DNA of 64,000 nucleotides from Pacificitalea sp040119125. GTDB taxonomy: Bacteria; Pseudomonadota; Alphaproteobacteria; Rhodobacterales; Rhodobacteraceae. The notes under the pieces were generated by a model, which did no database searches, was not told where the DNA came from, and worked only from the letters and a program-made list of their open reading frames with translations. This document shows positions 42,396 to 50,615 of this stretch, piece by piece. The translations under genes and the position numbers were made by a program. Position 1 is the stretch's first letter. Each line of letters opens with the position of its first letter. The stretch is from positions 124,001-188,000 of the forward strand of contig JBEDTR010000017.1 in assembly GCA_040119125.1 (NCBI GenBank), read 5' to 3'.

Positions 42396-43703
42396 TCAAT
42401 CGGCCGTGGGTGCGGCCTGCCCCGGCAGCGGCTGCTGCGCTGCAAGCTCGGCCACGATGACCGCGACACGGCCCGCATCGGGGTCATTGGTCATATCGGC
42501 GACCTGATAGCTGCCGGTCAGATCGCTGGAGCCAAGCTGCACCCCGTCAATCACCGCGCCATTGCCGCCCGCAGGCCCATAGGTCGCGCCGTTGACGGCG
42601 AAATAGAGGGCGCCTGCCGCGCCTGTGCGCAGGATCGGCGGTTCTTCGGTCTGAGGCACGACATAGGTGTCGCCGGGGTTCAGAGTTTTCTCAAACAAAA
42701 TGGAGCCGTCAGAAGCCCGGACCCGGACCCAAGCCGGACGCACCGCCACCAACACCACCTCGGGCGCATCTTCGGCAGTGACCCGCGGCGCGACTGTATC
42801 GGCCAGTGCGACCGTATTGGTCGCGCCCTCGGCGCCATTTGCGCCAGTCTCGCCTACGTTTGGCGGCGTCAGATCACCGGCGCGTGCCAATGACAGGCCA
42901 CTGCCCGTCAAACCGCTCCGGTCGCGCGACAGTCCGGCCAGCGCCCCGGTGCGTCCGGGATCGACAGCCGAGATCGGCCCGTCGCGCGCCACCATGACCG
43001 GCACGTCAAGCGCCTCGGGACGATACAGACGGTCGAGCGAATCCGGCGCGCCGGTCGACACGCCTGCGAATTGCGGCATGTCGCTTTCTGCATCCGGCGC
43101 ATTGGTGCCGCTGCCCAATTCCGCCGTCACGCCGGGGGCCTGATCGATGGGGGAAACCTGCACTTGCTGGATCTGTTGCAGCACCGCCCAGCCGCCATAG
43201 CCGATCACGGCCAATAGCGAGAGCAGGACGAGCGAAGAGCCGATGGCCCCCGGCTCAATCGCCGCAAAGGGGCTCGACTTGCGCGGGGCAAAGGAAATCG
43301 CAGGCTCGACAAACGGATCGCGGCCTTCCTTGCGGGGTTTTTGGCCGGTTTGCTGCTGACGGGGGTTGGGCTGCTTGTCGAGGCCGCTGACCGTGGCGAA
43401 GCCCGCCTCCCGGCAGAAGGTGGCAAACGCCCATTCAGGGTCCATCTCGAGATAGCGCGCATAGGATCGGACATAGCCCGCGATGAAGCCGGGCGTCTCG
43501 AAAGCTGTCGGATCGGTGTTTTCGATCGCGGCGATATAGGTCGCCTTGATCTTCAGCTCGCGCTGCACGTCCAACAGAGATTTGCCCAGGGTCGCCCGTT
43601 CGCCACGCATGATGTCGCCGAGCCGCAGGTCGAAATCATCGAACCCTTTGGCGGGCGGTGCATCTGCACCGAGCTCCTTGGGCGGAGTGCGCCGCCCAAT
43701 CAT
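42396..43703 (-). CDS. RodZ-like cell-shape protein (HTH, TM, DUF4115)
   Basis: 435 residues. The cytoplasmic N terminus (about 25-95) is an HTH_25 helix-turn-helix: GKSLLDVQRELKIKATYIAAIE, then FETPGFIAGYVRSYARYLEMD. A TM helix lies at about 155-175 (SSLVLLSLLAVIGYGG). The periplasmic part has a long Pro/Gly/Thr linker and a DUF4115-type beta domain near 315-400 (VRPAWVRVRASDGSILFEKT, LNPGDTYVVP). In E. coli RodZ bridges MreB and the elongasome. The gene sits next to ispG as RodZ does in many genomes. ATG 43703. MreB is not in the window. Confidence 0.88.
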   Translation of the reverse strand: MIGRRTPPKELGADAPPAKGFDDFDLRLGDIMRGERATLGKSLLDVQRELKIKATYIAAIENTDPTAFETPGFIAGYVRSYARYLEMDPEWAFATFCREAGFATVSGLDKQPNPRQQQTGQKPRKEGRDPFVEPAISFAPRKSSPFAAIEPGAIGSSLVLLSLLAVIGYGGWAVLQQIQQVQVSPIDQAPGVTAELGSGTNAPDAESDMPQFAGVSTGAPDSLDRLYRPEALDVPVMVARDGPISAVDPGRTGALAGLSRDRSGLTGSGLSLARAGDLTPPNVGETGANGAEGATNTVALADTVAPRVTAEDAPEVVLVAVRPAWVRVRASDGSILFEKTLNPGDTYVVPQTEEPPILRTGAAGALYFAVNGATYGPAGGNGAVIDGVQLGSSDLTGSYQVADMTNDPDAGRVAVIVAELAAQQPLPGQAAPTAD

Positions 43704-43838
43704 CTGCCCTGCCTCTCGTATAGCACCCTAAGTCCCCGCAAAAGCCGGTTTGCCTCGAACATCCCGATTCGAGAATCCTTCCGGTCTATTGCAGAAACAT
43801 TAACACGCGCTCAAGAAGCTGTGCACCCGCAGAACGGG

Positions 43839-45119
43839 TCAGCCCGTCAGATCAGCGCGATTCAGCGCACATTGCGCCCATAGATTGTCCATCGCACGGA
43901 CAAGCGCATCAATCATTGAGCTATCGTGGACCGGCGATGGGGTAAAGCGCAGCCGCTCCGTCCCGCGTGGAACTGTCGGAAAATTGATGGGCTGCACATA
44001 GACGCCGTGATCGGACAGCAGGCGATCCGAGATCATCTTGCACTTTACCGGGTCTCCAACATGGACGGGGACGATATGGCTGCCGTGATCGATGATCGGC
44101 AGTCCCAGACCCTTGAGCCGCAGCTTCAGCACGGCGGCGCGTTCCTGATGGAGATCGCGCAGGGACTGATCGTGTTTAAGATGCGCAACCGACGCCGCCG
44201 CCCCAGCCGCCACCGCGGGCGGCAGCGACGTGGTAAAGATGAAGCCCGGCGCATAGGAGCGTATCGCGTCGCACATCCGCGCGCTGGCAGCGACATAGCC
44301 GCCAAATACGCCGTAAGCCTTCGCCAGCGTGCCATTGATCAGGTCAATCCGGTGCATCAGCCCGTCACGTTCTGCAACGCCCGCGCCGCGTGGACCATAC
44401 ATGCCGACCGCGTGCACTTCGTCGATATAGGTCAGTGCGCCGTATTCATCGGCCAGATCGCAGATCGCCTTGATCGGCGCGAAATCACCATCCATCGAAT
44501 AAATCGATTCAAATGCGATCAGCTTCGGCACCTCGGCGGGGATGTCTTCCAGCAGGGCGCGCAGATGCTCCAGATCGTTATGACGGAAGATCCGCTTGTC
44601 GCCGCCATTGCGCCGGATGCCTTCGATCATGCTGGCATGGTTCAGCTCATCCGAGAGGATCACCAATCCGGGCAGCAGCTTCGGCAGGGTCGAAAGCGTG
44701 GCGTCATTGGCAATATAGGCAGAGGTAAACACCAGCGCCGCTTCCTTGCCATGCAGGTCGGCCAATTCGGCCTCCAGCCTGTTGTGATACACGGTGGTGC
44801 CGGAAATGTTGCGCGTGCCGCCGGAGCCTGCGCCAGTGGCGGCGATGGCTTCCTCCATCGCGGCGAGCACGACCGGATGCTGTCCCATGCCGAGATAGTC
44901 GTTGCCGCACCAGACGGTAATATCCTGCTCGGTGCCGTCGGATTTGCGCCAGACCGCGTGGGGAAACTGGCCGTTGCGGCGTTCGATATCGATAAAGGTC
45001 CGGTAGCGACCCTCCGCATGCAGGCGCGCAATCGCACCGTCGATCTGGTCATCGTAGCGGGTTTTGTCGTAGCGGGCCGCGTGCTGGCTGGCTTCGGTCA
45101 CGTCTGTCTTTCCCTTCAT
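43839..45119 (-). CDS. hemA: 5-aminolevulinate synthase
   Basis: 426 residues. Condenses glycine and succinyl-CoA to ALA, the first step of tetrapyrrole synthesis in alphaproteobacteria (Shemin route). Motifs: GRYRTFIDIERRNGQFP, GTRNISGTTVYHNRLEAELA, SDELNHASMIEGIRR, DEVHAVGMYGPRGAGVAERDG, and GTLAKAYGVFGG with the PLP lysine. ATG 45119 gives about 20 residues more than the common start. GGGATC precedes it. An 11-bp palindrome lies about 50 bp upstream. RodZ-like gene follows after 135 bp. Confidence 0.96.
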   Translation of the reverse strand: MKGKTDVTEASQHAARYDKTRYDDQIDGAIARLHAEGRYRTFIDIERRNGQFPHAVWRKSDGTEQDITVWCGNDYLGMGQHPVVLAAMEEAIAATGAGSGGTRNISGTTVYHNRLEAELADLHGKEAALVFTSAYIANDATLSTLPKLLPGLVILSDELNHASMIEGIRRNGGDKRIFRHNDLEHLRALLEDIPAEVPKLIAFESIYSMDGDFAPIKAICDLADEYGALTYIDEVHAVGMYGPRGAGVAERDGLMHRIDLINGTLAKAYGVFGGYVAASARMCDAIRSYAPGFIFTTSLPPAVAAGAAASVAHLKHDQSLRDLHQERAAVLKLRLKGLGLPIIDHGSHIVPVHVGDPVKCKMISDRLLSDHGVYVQPINFPTVPRGTERLRFTPSPVHDSSMIDALVRAMDNLWAQCALNRADLTG

Positions 45120-45675
45120 GGTCTGATCCCTGCCCCGTCTGACGGCCCGGTCTGAGGGCTGACATAAGGTGTGACACACAAGAAGGTGCATCGACCGGGC
45201 TGGGATCGCTCCTGCGGCTGGCCGCTATCTAACGCCTGCAATACCACGAGCACAGACGCCAAATTGCCGCGACTGCGCCGAGATACCCCTGATGTGCCTC
45301 AAATCTATGTGAGAAAGCAACTCTGTCGACCGCCGCGCCGCAGCGTTTTAAGCGGCGCGCGTCAGTCGGTTGGCCGCCCACCCGTCGCGGCGGTCGTGGA
45401 GTTGGACCAAAAGCCCGCGCCAAATCCCGCCGTGACGAAGATGCGAAACGGGCTGTTTCCAGCTCAATGGGTTGGCCTTGGGGGTTTTCCGTGACCTGTT
45501 AGACAAGGCGCCCCGGACCATGCGCCTACTGCCGCGCCGCATTATGCGCGCGCAAATAGGCGCCCCCTCCGCGATCCTGCGCCGGGCACGACAGCACCCG
45601 CGCCCCACGCTAGACACGACCCGACACGTTGATACGGTCCACCCCTGATCGACATATTGCCAGAACGGAACCCTG
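45120..45675. other. 556-bp divergent region between hemA and the dipeptidase gene
   Basis: No gene is supported. It holds the hemA leader with the palindrome GTGTGACACAC (45169-45179) about 50 bp before the ATG, and a GC-rich inverted repeat CGCGCCGC (45334-45341) and GCGGCGCG (45352-45359) with a TTTT-containing loop. I did not find the TTGAT-N4-ATCAA FNR-type box known upstream of some Rhodobacter hem genes. Confidence 0.55.
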
Positions 45676-47088
45676 ATGACCGAGACCATTGCCAACCCGA
45701 TGCTGCCTGCCGTTCTTGACCGGATTGACGCCGATCTGGACGGAGCCCTGGACCGCCTGCTGGCTTTGCTGCGCATCCCCTCCATTTCGACCGATCCGGC
45801 CTATAAGGCGGACTGCGCCCGCGCCGCGGATTGGCTGGTCGAGGATCTGATCGCCATGGGCTTCGATGCATCCACGCGCCAAACCCCCGGCCACCCGATG
45901 GTTGTGGCCCATGCCGGTCCCGAAGCCGATACCGACGTGCCGCATCTGCTGTTTTACGGCCATTACGATGTGCAGCCGGTCGACCCGTTAAGCCTGTGGG
46001 ATCGCGATCCATTCGACCCCGAGATCCAGAGCACAGCGAAAGGCCGCGTCATTCGCGCCCGCGGGGCCTCCGACGACAAAGGCCAGCTCATGACATTTGT
46101 CGAGGCCTGCCGCGCGTGGACTTCGGTGCATGGCAGCCTGCCCTGCCGGATCACGATTTTCTTTGAGGGGGAGGAAGAATCAGGGTCGCCCTCGCTTGTG
46201 CCTTTCCTCAAGGACAACGCCGAGGAATTGGCCGCCGATGTCGCGCTGATCTGCGACACCGGCCTTTTTGCCGATAAGGTGCCGGCCATCATCACCCAGT
46301 TGCGCGGCCTGCTGGGCGAGGAGCTGACGATCACGGGGCCTGCCAAGGATCTGCATTCGGGCATGTATGGCGGCGCCGCGATGAACCCTATCCGTGTGCT
46401 GTCAAAGGTTCTGTCCAGCCTGCATGACGAAACCGGCCGGGTGACCGTGCCCGGTTTCTACGACGGTGTGCCCGAAATCCCTGCCGATCTGCGGGGCGCG
46501 TGGGAGGGGCTGAGCTTCGATCACAAGGGGTTTCTTGGCGAGGTCGGGCTGTCCGAACTGGCCGGCGAGGAAGGGCGCATGGCGCTGGAGATGCTGTGGT
46601 CACGTCCGACATGCGAGATCAACGGCATCAAGGGCGGCTATACCGGCGACGGGTTCAAGACCGTGCTGCCCAGTCAGGCCTCCGCGAAGGTAAGTTTCCG
46701 CCTTGTGGGAGATCAGGACCCCCACCGCATCCGAGAGGATTTCCGCACGATGGTCGAGGCGATGATTCCGGCGGATTGCTCCGTCAGCTTCAAGGCGCAT
46801 GGCGCCTCGCCCGCCGGGCGGATGGATACATCCGGTCCCGCCTTTGAGCCCGCGCGCATGGCACTTGGCGATGAGTGGAACATGCCCGCCGCCTATGTTG
46901 GCTGCGGAGGATCGATCCCCATCGCGGGCTACTTCAAGACCCATCTCGGCATGGATGCGATGCTGATCGGGTTCGGGCGGGACGACGATCAGATCCATAG
47001 TCCGAACGAAAAATACGATGTCGAAAGCTTCCACAAAGGCACGCGCAGCTGGGCGCGGATCCTCGCCGCGCTGAGCGCCGCGTCCTGA
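45676..47088 (+). CDS. M20 family dipeptidase
   Basis: 470 residues. Di-zinc aminopeptidase fold. Metal ligands: LLFYGHYDVQP (His96, Asp98), ARGASDDKGQL (Asp bridging), FFEGEEESGSP (Glu166 catalytic, Glu167), ICDTGLF (Asp), and the last His near the C terminus in DDQIHSPNEKYD. The lid domain (about 205-370) contains the HSGMYGGAAMNP loop. Closest to cytosolic nonspecific dipeptidases and carnosinase-like enzymes. Cleaves dipeptides in the cytoplasm; no signal peptide. Starts with MTETIANPML. Confidence 0.93.
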   Translation: MTETIANPMLPAVLDRIDADLDGALDRLLALLRIPSISTDPAYKADCARAADWLVEDLIAMGFDASTRQTPGHPMVVAHAGPEADTDVPHLLFYGHYDVQPVDPLSLWDRDPFDPEIQSTAKGRVIRARGASDDKGQLMTFVEACRAWTSVHGSLPCRITIFFEGEEESGSPSLVPFLKDNAEELAADVALICDTGLFADKVPAIITQLRGLLGEELTITGPAKDLHSGMYGGAAMNPIRVLSKVLSSLHDETGRVTVPGFYDGVPEIPADLRGAWEGLSFDHKGFLGEVGLSELAGEEGRMALEMLWSRPTCEINGIKGGYTGDGFKTVLPSQASAKVSFRLVGDQDPHRIREDFRTMVEAMIPADCSVSFKAHGASPAGRMDTSGPAFEPARMALGDEWNMPAAYVGCGGSIPIAGYFKTHLGMDAMLIGFGRDDDQIHSPNEKYDVESFHKGTRSWARILAALSAAS

Positions 47089-47236
47089 GTGCGATCTGGG
47101 CATCGCCAAGGGGCGGCCATCAGGCTGCCCCCGCCTATCGCACGCGCCTGTCCGTCAACCGTCACAGACAGCGCTCCCGCATGCATCATCGGGCAGGAGC
47201 GATTGCGAAAGGCTTGCACAAGACAGTCTAAGACGA

Positions 47237-47263
47237 CAAAAGCCGCGCATTTCTGCACGGCTT
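47237..47263 (-). terminator. Terminator of the tRNA-Asp transcript
   Basis: On the minus strand AAGCCG (47263-47258) pairs with CGGCTT (47245-47240), with an inner TGC/GCA stem, followed by TTTTG. It lies 38 bp downstream of the second transcribed tRNA-Asp gene. Confidence 0.75.
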
Positions 47264-47300
47264 GGCGTCGGCCCGCTGAGGGCGCCCCATGAGGGGAAAG

Positions 47301-47377
47301 TGGCGCGGTTGACGGGGCTCGAACCCGCGACCCCCGGCGTGACAGGCCGGTACTCTAACCAACTGAGCTACAACCGC
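47301..47377 (-). tRNA. tRNA-Asp (GUC), copy 2 in transcript order
   Basis: 77 nt including an encoded CCA (plus-strand TGG at 47301-47303). Acceptor GCGGTTG (47377-47371) pairs with CAACCGC (47311-47305); the anticodon loop CTGTCAC carries GTC (47343-47341) between CCGGC and GCCGG stems; the T loop is GTTCGAG. Identical in all 77 bases to its neighbour 38 bp upstream. Confidence 0.97.
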
Positions 47378-47415
47378 GCAATATGCGCCGGATGGCTTCG
47401 ATCCTTGGGACAGCG

Positions 47416-47492
47416 TGGCGCGGTTGACGGGGCTCGAACCCGCGACCCCCGGCGTGACAGGCCGGTACTCTAACCAACTGAGCTACAACCGC
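47416..47492 (-). tRNA. tRNA-Asp (GUC), copy 1 in transcript order
   Basis: 77 nt with encoded CCA, exact copy of the gene at 47301-47377. Anticodon GTC at 47458-47456. The two genes are in tandem and end at a shared terminator, so they are likely processed from one transcript. Confidence 0.97.
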
Positions 47493-47805
47493 TCGCTGCC
47501 CGCTAGGGATCAAGTGACCTCCGAGCGTGAGGTGCCTTCTAGGGGTCTGTGGCGAGGGCGTCAAGCGGCCAATTCCGCAAAATGTGATGCTTGCCGCAAC
47601 GACCGGTGGCCCTGTCCATTTTCCGACGCCGACCATGGCGGAGCGGCCTCAGGGCTGCCCGCCGCGCCACATGGCTGGCCCTAAGGTAAAGCCCCTGCCG
47701 GAAATTACATTTCCCGCGCTGGAACCTATAGCGCCCGCCCCCCGTTGGTAGTGTGCACCTGCGCGCACCGTCTCCCGGGCGCCAACACCCCGGAAGCTGA
47801 TCGTC
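47493..47805. other. 313-bp divergent region between tRNA-Asp and the lipid kinase gene
   Basis: No gene is supported on either strand. It should hold the tRNA promoter (minus strand) and the promoter of the downstream kinase gene. I see no clear repeat or operator. Confidence 0.5.
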
Positions 47806-48720
47806 ATGCGCCAAACCCAGACCTGCGTCATCCTTAATGCTGGCTCCGGCAAACGGAAGGCTGGCGAAATGGTGCCGCGCATCAATCGCGCCTTTGCCGA
47901 AGCAGGGCGGCGGTTCGACTTGCGCTTGGTGCGAAATGGCTCTGACATCACCCGCGAGGCGCAACGCGCAATTGCCGATGGGGCGCAGACCATCATCGCG
48001 GCTGGTGGCGATGGAACCATTGCTGCTGTCGCCTCGGTCGTGGCCGGAACTGATGTGTCCTTCGGCGCACTGCCGCTGGGCACGTTCAATTATTTCACCC
48101 GCTCCATCGGACTGCCTCAGGAATTGGAACCTGCGATCCACGCGCTGGTGGGTGGGACATCCGCCCCGGCGCGGATCGGGTTGGTCAATGATCGGGTGTT
48201 TATCAATAATGCGAGCCTCGGCGCATATCCCGCGATCTTGAAGCGGCGCGAGAGCATTTATGCCCGCTGGGGTCGAAGCCGCCTTGCCGCCTATTGGTCG
48301 GTCTTAACCACGCTTGTGCAGTTGCGCACCCGCCTCTCCGTGCGCGCCACCATTGACGGCGAAGTGCATCACTTGCGGTCGCCGTTGATCTTCGTGTCGT
48401 TTAATTCCTACCAGCTTGAACAGCTGGGGCTCGATGGGGCCGAGGCGATCCGCGAGGGCAAGTTTGCGGTCTTCGTGGCGCCCGACGGCAATCGTCGGAA
48501 GATGATCGGCGCCGCGCTGCGTCTGGCGGGGCGTCTGAGCGATGAGGCCCGAGATTTTCAGCTGCTGACCGGGCGCGACATACAGCTTCATACAGCGCGG
48601 TCGCGTCAGCTGGTGGCCTGCGATGGCGAATTGGAGCGGATGCAGACGCCATTGCGGTTCGAAGTCCGTGAGCAGGGCATTAACCTTATCCGCCCGCGAA
48701 ATCCCGCCCCGGAGGTCTAA
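47806..48720 (+). CDS. Diacylglycerol/lipid kinase family protein
   Basis: 304 residues, DAGK catalytic domain fold (NAD kinase superfamily). ATP is bound by IAAGGDGTIAAVA (GGDGT at 67-71) and NAGSGK near residue 11; LPLGTFNYFTRSIGLP is the substrate-side motif. No TM segments, so it acts at the inner membrane surface. It probably phosphorylates diacylglycerol or another lipid alcohol; substrate cannot be told. Followed after 3 nt by the phosphoesterase gene, with which it must be co-transcribed. Confidence 0.9.
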   Translation: MRQTQTCVILNAGSGKRKAGEMVPRINRAFAEAGRRFDLRLVRNGSDITREAQRAIADGAQTIIAAGGDGTIAAVASVVAGTDVSFGALPLGTFNYFTRSIGLPQELEPAIHALVGGTSAPARIGLVNDRVFINNASLGAYPAILKRRESIYARWGRSRLAAYWSVLTTLVQLRTRLSVRATIDGEVHHLRSPLIFVSFNSYQLEQLGLDGAEAIREGKFAVFVAPDGNRRKMIGAALRLAGRLSDEARDFQLLTGRDIQLHTARSRQLVACDGELERMQTPLRFEVREQGINLIRPRNPAPEV

Positions 48721-48723
48721 GAC

Positions 48724-49608
48724 ATGCGCCGAATCCTGCACCTTTCCGATGTGCATTTCGGTCGAGATCGGCCTGAATTATTGCAGCCGCTCATCAAGCA
48801 GATCAACCTATTGGCGCCGGATCTGGTCGCGCTGTCGGGCGATCTGACCCAGAGGGCGCGCAGCTGGCAGTTTCGGCAGGCGCGGGCATTCCTCGACCAG
48901 ATCGGGCCGCCGGTGCTTGCGGTGCCGGGCAATCACGACATTCCGTTGGAGAATATCTTCCTGCGGCTGCTGCGGCCCTATGGTGGCTACCGCGACCATA
49001 TCAACACCGACCTTGCCCCGATTATCGAGGATGACGAAATCATCGTGATCGGGATCAACACGGTCAATCACCTGCGCTGGCAGACGGGGCGAATCAAATC
49101 GCGGGAGGTAGATCGAATTTGTAAGCGGATCGTGGACGCCGGACCGGAAAAGACCTCGATCCTCGTGGCGCACCATCCTTTCACGCATCTCGACACGGAC
49201 ACCAAGCAGTTGATGCGCGGCGCGTCGAAAGCGATTGAGACGCTGGCCAATTGCGGGGCCGACATGGTGCTGTCAGGGCATCTTCACGCGTGGCGGGCGG
49301 AGCCCTTCGTGTCGCGGGATCGCGGCAGTGGCCTGCTGCAATTTCACGCGGGCACCGGCCTGTCGAACCGGCTGCGTGGCGAGCAGAATGATTTCAACAT
49401 GCTGGAGATCACCCCTCACACCGTCCGCGTCACCCGATATGTGGCCCATGACGACGGGGAGGAGTTCAGCCCCGGTGAGGATCGGTTTTATCTGCGCAAG
49501 GGCGCAGGCTGGGCGCGGGTCGAGGAAGTCCCGCCCGAACAGGCCGATGCCGCCCATCGCGAACAGACCGATGAGCGGGCGCACCATTCCGCGCTGGTGG
49601 AGGTGTAA
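48724..49608 (+). CDS. Calcineurin-like metallophosphoesterase
   Basis: 294 residues. The five metallophosphoesterase motifs are present: LSDVHFGRDRPE (Asp9, His11), ALSGDLTQRA, VPGNHDIPLENI, VAHHPFTH and LSGHLHAWRAEP. No signal peptide. It has the layout of the YfcE/CpdA-like class; a cyclic nucleotide or other phosphodiester substrate is possible. It begins 3 bp after the lipid kinase stop, which suggests that the pair act in one lipid or signalling step, but that is inference. Confidence 0.9.
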   Translation: MRRILHLSDVHFGRDRPELLQPLIKQINLLAPDLVALSGDLTQRARSWQFRQARAFLDQIGPPVLAVPGNHDIPLENIFLRLLRPYGGYRDHINTDLAPIIEDDEIIVIGINTVNHLRWQTGRIKSREVDRICKRIVDAGPEKTSILVAHHPFTHLDTDTKQLMRGASKAIETLANCGADMVLSGHLHAWRAEPFVSRDRGSGLLQFHAGTGLSNRLRGEQNDFNMLEITPHTVRVTRYVAHDDGEEFSPGEDRFYLRKGAGWARVEEVPPEQADAAHREQTDERAHHSALVEV

Positions 49609-49768
49609 GACCGCGCTTTTGCGTGACGCACCCTGCCCCACAGACTGTTAAAATGCAGCTGACGCGTGGCGGCTGCGTCACAGATTGACCTTAGGTTCGC
49701 GAAAATATCGCCCGATTATGGAACTTCACTCTATCCTGTCACTTGGTTCCGAAAGGAAGGATAGGAAA

Positions 49769-49960
49769 ATGCCCAAGGATTTCGCAACCACCCGGCGTGA
49801 AGCCGCGCTTGACGCGCAGCCCGGCGCCGATGACCCCGCCCCGGAACAGCCCGCGTCCGACCCTGCGCAGGATGAGGCGCAATTGCTGCTCTGGCAGGTC
49901 CCCGATCACGAGACCGCCGCGCCCGACAATGCGCTGATCAGCGACTGGGCCAGCATCTGA
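49769..49960 (+). CDS. Small acidic protein of unknown function (63 aa)
   Basis: 63 residues from ATG 49769, preceded by a strong purine-rich ribosome-binding site (AAGGAAGGATAGGAAA). The sequence MPKDFATTRREAALDAQPG is followed by a Pro/Asp/Glu-rich stretch and ends LLLWQVPDHETAAP then ALISDWASI. No TM or signal peptide. Probably disordered and interacting through the hydrophobic C-terminal part. Has its own bidirectional terminator. No family recognised. Confidence 0.7.
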   Translation: MPKDFATTRREAALDAQPGADDPAPEQPASDPAQDEAQLLLWQVPDHETAAPDNALISDWASI

Positions 49961-49993
49961 GCACTGGCGACGATTTCGCGAAATCCCACATGC

Positions 49994-50021
49994 AAAAGGC
50001 CGCCCCCAAGGAGCGGCCTTT
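49994..50021. terminator. Bidirectional terminator between the 63-aa gene and ndk
   Basis: AAAGGCCGC (49995-50003) pairs with GCGGCCTTT (50013-50021) with a 9-nt loop. Plus strand has TTTG, minus strand TTTTG after the stem, so both convergent genes can end here. Confidence 0.88.
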
Positions 50022-50062
50022 GTCATTTCATTGGCCCGCGTGCGAGCCCGCGACTGGCGCGA

Positions 50063-50485
50063 TTAGCCGACCAGTTCGAGACCGGAGAAGTAATAGGCGA
50101 TTTCTTCGGCAGCGGTTTCCGGAGCGTCGGAGCCGTGCACGGAGTTTTCGCCGACGCTTTCAGCGAATTCAGCGCGGATGGTGCCGGCTGCAGCGTCGGA
50201 AGGGTTGGTTGCGCCCATGACTTCGCGGTTTTTCGCGATGGCGCCTTCGCCTTCCAGCACCTGCACGACGACCGGGCCAGAAGCCATGAAGTCACACAGT
50301 TCGCCGTAGAACGGACGCTCGGCGTGAACCTTGTAGAATTCGCCAGCCTGTGCCGGGGTCAGCTGGATGCGCTTTTGTGCGACGATGCGCAGGCCGGCAT
50401 CTTCGAACTTGGCGTTGATCTTGCCGGTCAGGTTACGCTTCGTGGCGTCGGGCTTGATGATCGACAGGGTGCGTTCGGTGGCCAT
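50063..50485 (-). CDS. ndk: Nucleoside diphosphate kinase
   Basis: 140 residues. Balances NTP and dNTP pools by a ping-pong phosphohistidine mechanism; the catalytic His is in SVGENSVHGSDAPETA (about residue 117). Other family marks: MATERTLSIIKPDATKRN, HAERPFYGELCDFMASG, and AEEIAYYFSGLEL at the end. Cytoplasmic. Stands alone, divergent from the ABC-F gene by 130 bp. Confidence 0.98.
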   Translation of the reverse strand: MATERTLSIIKPDATKRNLTGKINAKFEDAGLRIVAQKRIQLTPAQAGEFYKVHAERPFYGELCDFMASGPVVVQVLEGEGAIAKNREVMGATNPSDAAAGTIRAEFAESVGENSVHGSDAPETAAEEIAYYFSGLELVG

Positions 50486-50615
50486 TTTATGCCTCTTTCA
50501 TGATGTGTGACGAGGCCCCGTGCCCCGCCTGAAAATCCGGCGCCGCACTAGCATGGGTGGCCCGCATTGAAAAGCGCCCCTTTACGCCGCCGCGCCTTTC
50601 GGGCATGGCCCGCGC

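Noticed and set aside
41586..42893. 435-aa plus-strand open frame over ispG and the RodZ-like gene
   Set aside because: Lies across two supported genes on the opposite strand and has no domain.
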